Below, in pieces: positions 60,247-64,000 of a stretch of 64,000 bases of DNA. Numbering within the stretch: the stretch's first letter is position 1; every line of letters starts with the position of its first letter. The stretch is from Geosiphon pyriformis (taxonomy: Eukaryota > Glomeromycota > Glomeromycetes > Archaeosporales > Geosiphonaceae): positions 3,107 through 67,106 of the forward strand of contig JAAOMT010000503.1 in NCBI GenBank assembly GCA_016748015.1, given 5' to 3'. Position numbers and translations under genes: made by a program. The notes under the pieces are model-generated. The model was given only the letters and a program-made list of their open reading frames with translations. It ran no database searches and was not told the DNA's origin.

Positions 60247-63200
60247 TTGAGTTGGTCTGGAAATTTGCTACATGCAACGTTTGGGGTATCAATGTTCCTG
60301 TAAAACAAGCAGATGTTGTTTGCTGACATGTGAATTCTGGGAATATGGTGTTTTTTATTACTGAGACCAAGTTGAGATCTTCTATTGGTTCATGGATCAA
60401 AAATGAATATGATGGTGTTCGTATCTTCATTTCTGGTTTGGAGGTTGGTTTTCTTAGCACTGGTGTTGCCATTATCATGAACAATTCTTTGGCTTGTTAT
60501 GTTTCTAAGATTGAGGAGGTGCCTGGCCAGATTGTTGTGGTACGGCTTTTGTTTAAAAACAAGCTTTCGGTTTCTGTTGTTGGTTTGTATGCTGGTGCCT
60601 CTCCCAGTGTCCGTTTTGGTCAGGCTTCTGAGGTTAACTCTTTTATTCCTAAGGCTGCTAATTCTAGCACTTTTGTCATTCTGGGCAGGAACTTCAATGA
60701 AAATAGATCTGGGAGGAGTGCAAGCTTCAAGTTCTGCTCGAGTTTGGGTTTGGTTAATTCGTTCGCTGGTCATTTTTTAGTTGGGGCTCCTACATAAAAT
60801 AATTCTAGAGGGGTTGAGAAAACTATTGATTTCATTTTTGTCAGTGAAAATTTAGCTTCTGCTGTTGCTAACCATGGGTTGAGCTCTGTCTCAGGCTTCT
60901 TCGACACTGATCACAATGCTGTTATGGTTTTAGTCGGATTGGGTGGGCTTTTGGATGTTCATTTAAATAGTTTGCACAAGCATGCTAACAAAAATTGTTG
61001 GAAGTTTAATATCAAGGATGTGGATGAAGCTAAATGGTCTTGTTTCAGAGACTGCGCCTCTGCTGCAGTTTTAGATATTATGGATAGTTTTAGTGCTGCT
61101 GCTGCTGATTGTGATTTGGACATTATGTGGTTTCTGTTAGAAAAGGTTTTGGTGGATTCTGCAGATGTGACATTTTCCCAGCGTTGGTTTAGTGAGTTTT
61201 ATTGTTCAAAAAATAAACAATCTTTTAAATTTCTGGGTTTGGAGTTGCTGATTGTCAAAATTGTCAAAAAATTTGACTCAGCTGATACCTCTAATTTTGA
61301 CTGTTTGGTGAGGAAATGGTCTATGTTGGATGTTGATAAGGCTCTTGTGTTGGTAGACATGGTTGATTTTGGTTGGAAAAAAACCAACATTCTTAAGTTC
61401 TTATTGGTTGTCAGAAGAGAGTACAGGAAATCCAAGATGTATGAATCGAAATTGGCATAGAAGACTGCTATCAGAGAGGCTATTAAGAAGTGCATGAAAA
61501 AGTTTTGCTCTAACAAGGGCAGCATGATCAGAAGTGTTTTAGATCAGCCATTTTGGAAGGTAGTATTGGATTATTTAGTGGTTGATAATGAGCTTGTTTT
61601 GGAGCCTGAGAAGGTAAAGTTGAAAATTGACAGGATTATGAAGGGTTGGACAAGGAAACAGATGGTGTCTTCAGTGCTGTCTAATCTTTGAGCTCATCAA
61701 TATGCCCCTTTGGTCTATGTCAGGGATGATGCTTTTTCTGGTGTTATGGATACTGTTAGTTTAAGTGAGTTGCTCCTGGTCATTGGCAGTCTTCTTGATG
61801 ACAAAGCTGCTGGGTTATCTGGCATTACTAATGAACTTTGAAAGCATGGTGGTGAAAAGATAATGGAATGCCTCTTGGTGTTGTTGAATGTGTGTCTGTC
61901 TGTTGGTTCTGTGTCTGCTTTGTGGAAGAGAGCTTGGGTTTTAATGATTTTGAAACCTTATGATTGGGATGAGGTTCTAACAAATACTCATTCTATTGCC
62001 TTGATCGAAATGGCCAGAAAAATTCTTTCCAAGATTCTTTTGGACAGGATTTTGTTTGTGTGCAGCAAGTTTAACATTCTCCATAGTGACAATTTTTCAG
62101 TGCTAAAGGGTACTTCCACTCAATCTCCTGTGTTTGCTGTTGAATCAGTGGTGGAGAATACTCTTGAAAAAAATAGGAAACTTTGGTTAGTGTTGCAGGA
62201 TATGCACAAAACATATGATTCTGTTGGTTGGCACTACTTGAGAACTAGCCTGCGTTGTATCAAGATGTGTGACAGATTTGTTGAATTTTTTGGTGGGATT
62301 CATGAGAACAGGGTTAATAGAATGATGACTGATTTTGGTCTCTTAAATAGTTACAGGGTACATGATGACCTTGATCAAGGTGAGGTCTTTTCGCCTCTTT
62401 TTTGGTATATCTTCTATGACCTGCTCTTGTGTGAGGTTAAAAGACATGAACATTTGTGTGGATATCATATTAATACAAAGTTTGTGGCGAAAACTGGCAG
62501 GATCAAAAATAATGGTGGGATGTTTTCATTCTTTGCTGCTGGTGCTTTTGTGGATAATACAATTTGGGTTAGAGATTGCCAATCTTCCATGCAGTATGCT
62601 TTGAATATTGCTAGTGATTTCTTCTCTATCAATGACATCTCTATAAACAATAAAAAAATGGTGGCTATACTAATTAATTAGGGTGTTAGATTTGCTTCTT
62701 TGAGTATAAGTGATCAGCTAATCTCTATCACCAAGAAGGGCAAAGCTCACAGATATTTGGGTATTTTTTTATTAACTGAAGGGTTTTCTAAACCAAGTTT
62801 GGCCAAGGCTCACTCAGATGTTTGTTTTTTTGTCCACACAGTGCTAAGGAAAACAATTACGGATAAGCAATTTCTTATTTGGTCTTGGCTGTTTTACAGC
62901 CCATTGTTAGTTACCAAACACAGTTCAGTTTTGTTTCATCTGGTGTTTGCTGCAAGTGAGATGTTTTGGTTAAGAAGGGCTTCAAGTCCAAGGCATATTT
63001 ACCCTGTGATTTCCCTGATATTGCTCTGTATCACTCTTCTCTATATGGCTTAAAGTTTTTTAAGCAAGTGCAATCTGAGGCAAAAGTGGCCTCTTTGATT
63101 TCCTTTTTTAATGACCCTAGCATCCTTGGTTGCTTGTTTAAACATAGGTGTTTGGACTTGCAGGTCTAGGGGTAGGCTCCCTTAAATCCTCTTCAAGCTC

Positions 63201-64000
63201 CTGTCAAGCTGCGTGTTAGTCCAGTGAACAATTTTTTGGTGAGTGTAATGAAGATTTTTTTGAACAATAGTCTCTCTTTGGTGAACAACCTCCTTAATGC
63301 ATTTCATCATCCTGGTTGTTTTCCAATGTCTTTGATTCTTGGGGAGTCTTTGTACTTTGATTCTGTTCGGTCTCTTAAATGTTATAATGTTGCTTTTGGA
63401 GATTGGATCTTCGATAAAAAGAGTGTTCTGTTGGATTGAAAGACTTTTTGTCATTGGAAATGGTTAGATCTATGGGGCCCAGTGTCTCTTTGATTTGTGG
63501 CTGCTTCTAAGTATTTGCTGAATAAGAGTTTCTTCTCTTTTGGTTCTTCTGGCACTGCTTATTCTTGTGGTTTGAACATTTTGGAGTCTGATGTGTTTTC
63601 CTCTGTGTGGGATGGTTTACATGGGGTCTGGTCTGGCTGTTTTGAAATTTACACAGACAGGTCTTTGATGAGTGCTGGTTCTGCTGATGTGTCGAGTAGT
63701 GCTGCTGCATATTTTCTGGCTTTGAATTTGAGCATTGGTGTCAGAATTTGTGGCCTCTTATTTTCTACTATGGCTGAGTTGTAGGCTGTCGCTCTTACTT
63801 TGGAATGTGTTCCATCCTCTTGTTCAGTGTTCTTGTTTCTTGACAGTCAAGCTGCTATTGATGCGTGTGTCTCTGAGTTGTCATCTGGGGTTCCAGATTT
63901 CTGCAACTGCTGTTGGGTCAAGTATAAGCATGTTTTTAATTTGATTAAGGATAAGGATCTTAGTGTGAGTTGGGCCAAGATCAAGGGCTATGCTGGTGTT
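60247..64000 (+). pseudogene. LINE ORF2 (copy 3), partial at window edge
   Basis: Endonuclease (TETKL about 60360, RNFNE about 60687, FDTDHNA about 60905), reverse transcriptase (KPYDWDEVL about 61950, QDMHKTYDSVGW about 62200, FVDN about 62550), and RNase H beginning YTDRS about 63650 to the edge. Stops at about 60325, 60796, 61458, 61689, 61839, 62680 and 63780, many at Trp codons; 61839 is the same NEL-stop-KH position as 4741 in copy 1. A one-base deletion near 62875 shifts the frame. Catalytic changes: endonuclease Asp to Asn, RT Asp-Asp to Asp-Asn, RNase H TDG to TDR. Confidence 0.9.

Larger units (their letters stand above)
58195..64000 (+). mobile_element. LINE copy 3, cut by the window end
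   Basis: Starts with a pyrimidine-rich leader before an ORF1 ATG at about 58289, then ORF1 to 60243 and ORF2 from about 60247 through the RNase H domain to the window edge. It is more GC-rich than the decayed blocks and less altered than the minus-strand LINEs. Stops and two frameshifts (near 58790 and 62875) make it non-functional as read. Confidence 0.9.

Overview
The window looks like nuclear DNA of a repeat-rich, AT-rich fungus. Small GT-AG introns (about 50-120 bp), fungal-type proteins and long non-LTR retrotransposons whose proteins resemble the reverse-transcriptase families abundant in arbuscular mycorrhizal fungi (Glomeromycotina, Rhizophagus-like) point there. The genus is an inference from recognised protein style, not from a search.

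Layout. 1-2.73 kb: 3' end of a Ty3/Gypsy LTR retrotransposon (integrase, a C-terminal extension, polypurine tract, LTR). 2.83-7.98 kb: 5'-truncated LINE copy 1 (+). 8-21.3 kb: very AT-rich repeat graveyard in which a minus-strand LINE (about 9.29-20.37 kb) is split by a 4.5 kb insertion carrying a Ty3-type gag remnant. 21.3-23.6 kb: minus-strand element with only a gag-like ORF1 and a LINE-type 3' tail. 23.6-25.5 kb: another decayed LINE. 25.6-31.9 kb: gene island 1, with a SURF6/Rrp14 ribosome-biogenesis gene, a 12-exon MIT-domain/coiled-coil gene (Atg38/NRBF2-like) and a GC-richer unassigned patch. 31.9-34.1 kb: decayed repeats. 34.1-41.8 kb: LINE copy 2 (+), its ORF1 interrupted by a 1,013-bp solo LTR with a target-site duplication. 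41.8-45.5 kb: further decayed LINE pieces. 45.95-56.5 kb: gene island 2, with an Hst3/Hst4-type sirtuin, the complex I 51-kDa subunit (NDUFV1) and a class-3 lipase-like protein without its nucleophile serine (all minus), then an F-box gene (+). 58.2-64 kb: LINE copy 3 (+), running off the window.

The cellular genes are ordinary, apparently intact housekeeping or regulatory genes in two islands; everything between is retroelement. None of the retroelements is intact here: LINE copies carry in-frame stops (mostly Trp, Arg or Gln codons turned into stops by single transitions), A/T-run indels and losses of catalytic or zinc-binding residues. The main signals worth follow-up are the nested insertions, the ORF1-only element sharing the LINE 3' tail, the ATGA stop/start overlap between ORF1 and ORF2, the extra C-terminal domain behind the Ty3 integrase, and the serine-less lipase. 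I saw no CRISPR array, rRNA or convincing tRNA.
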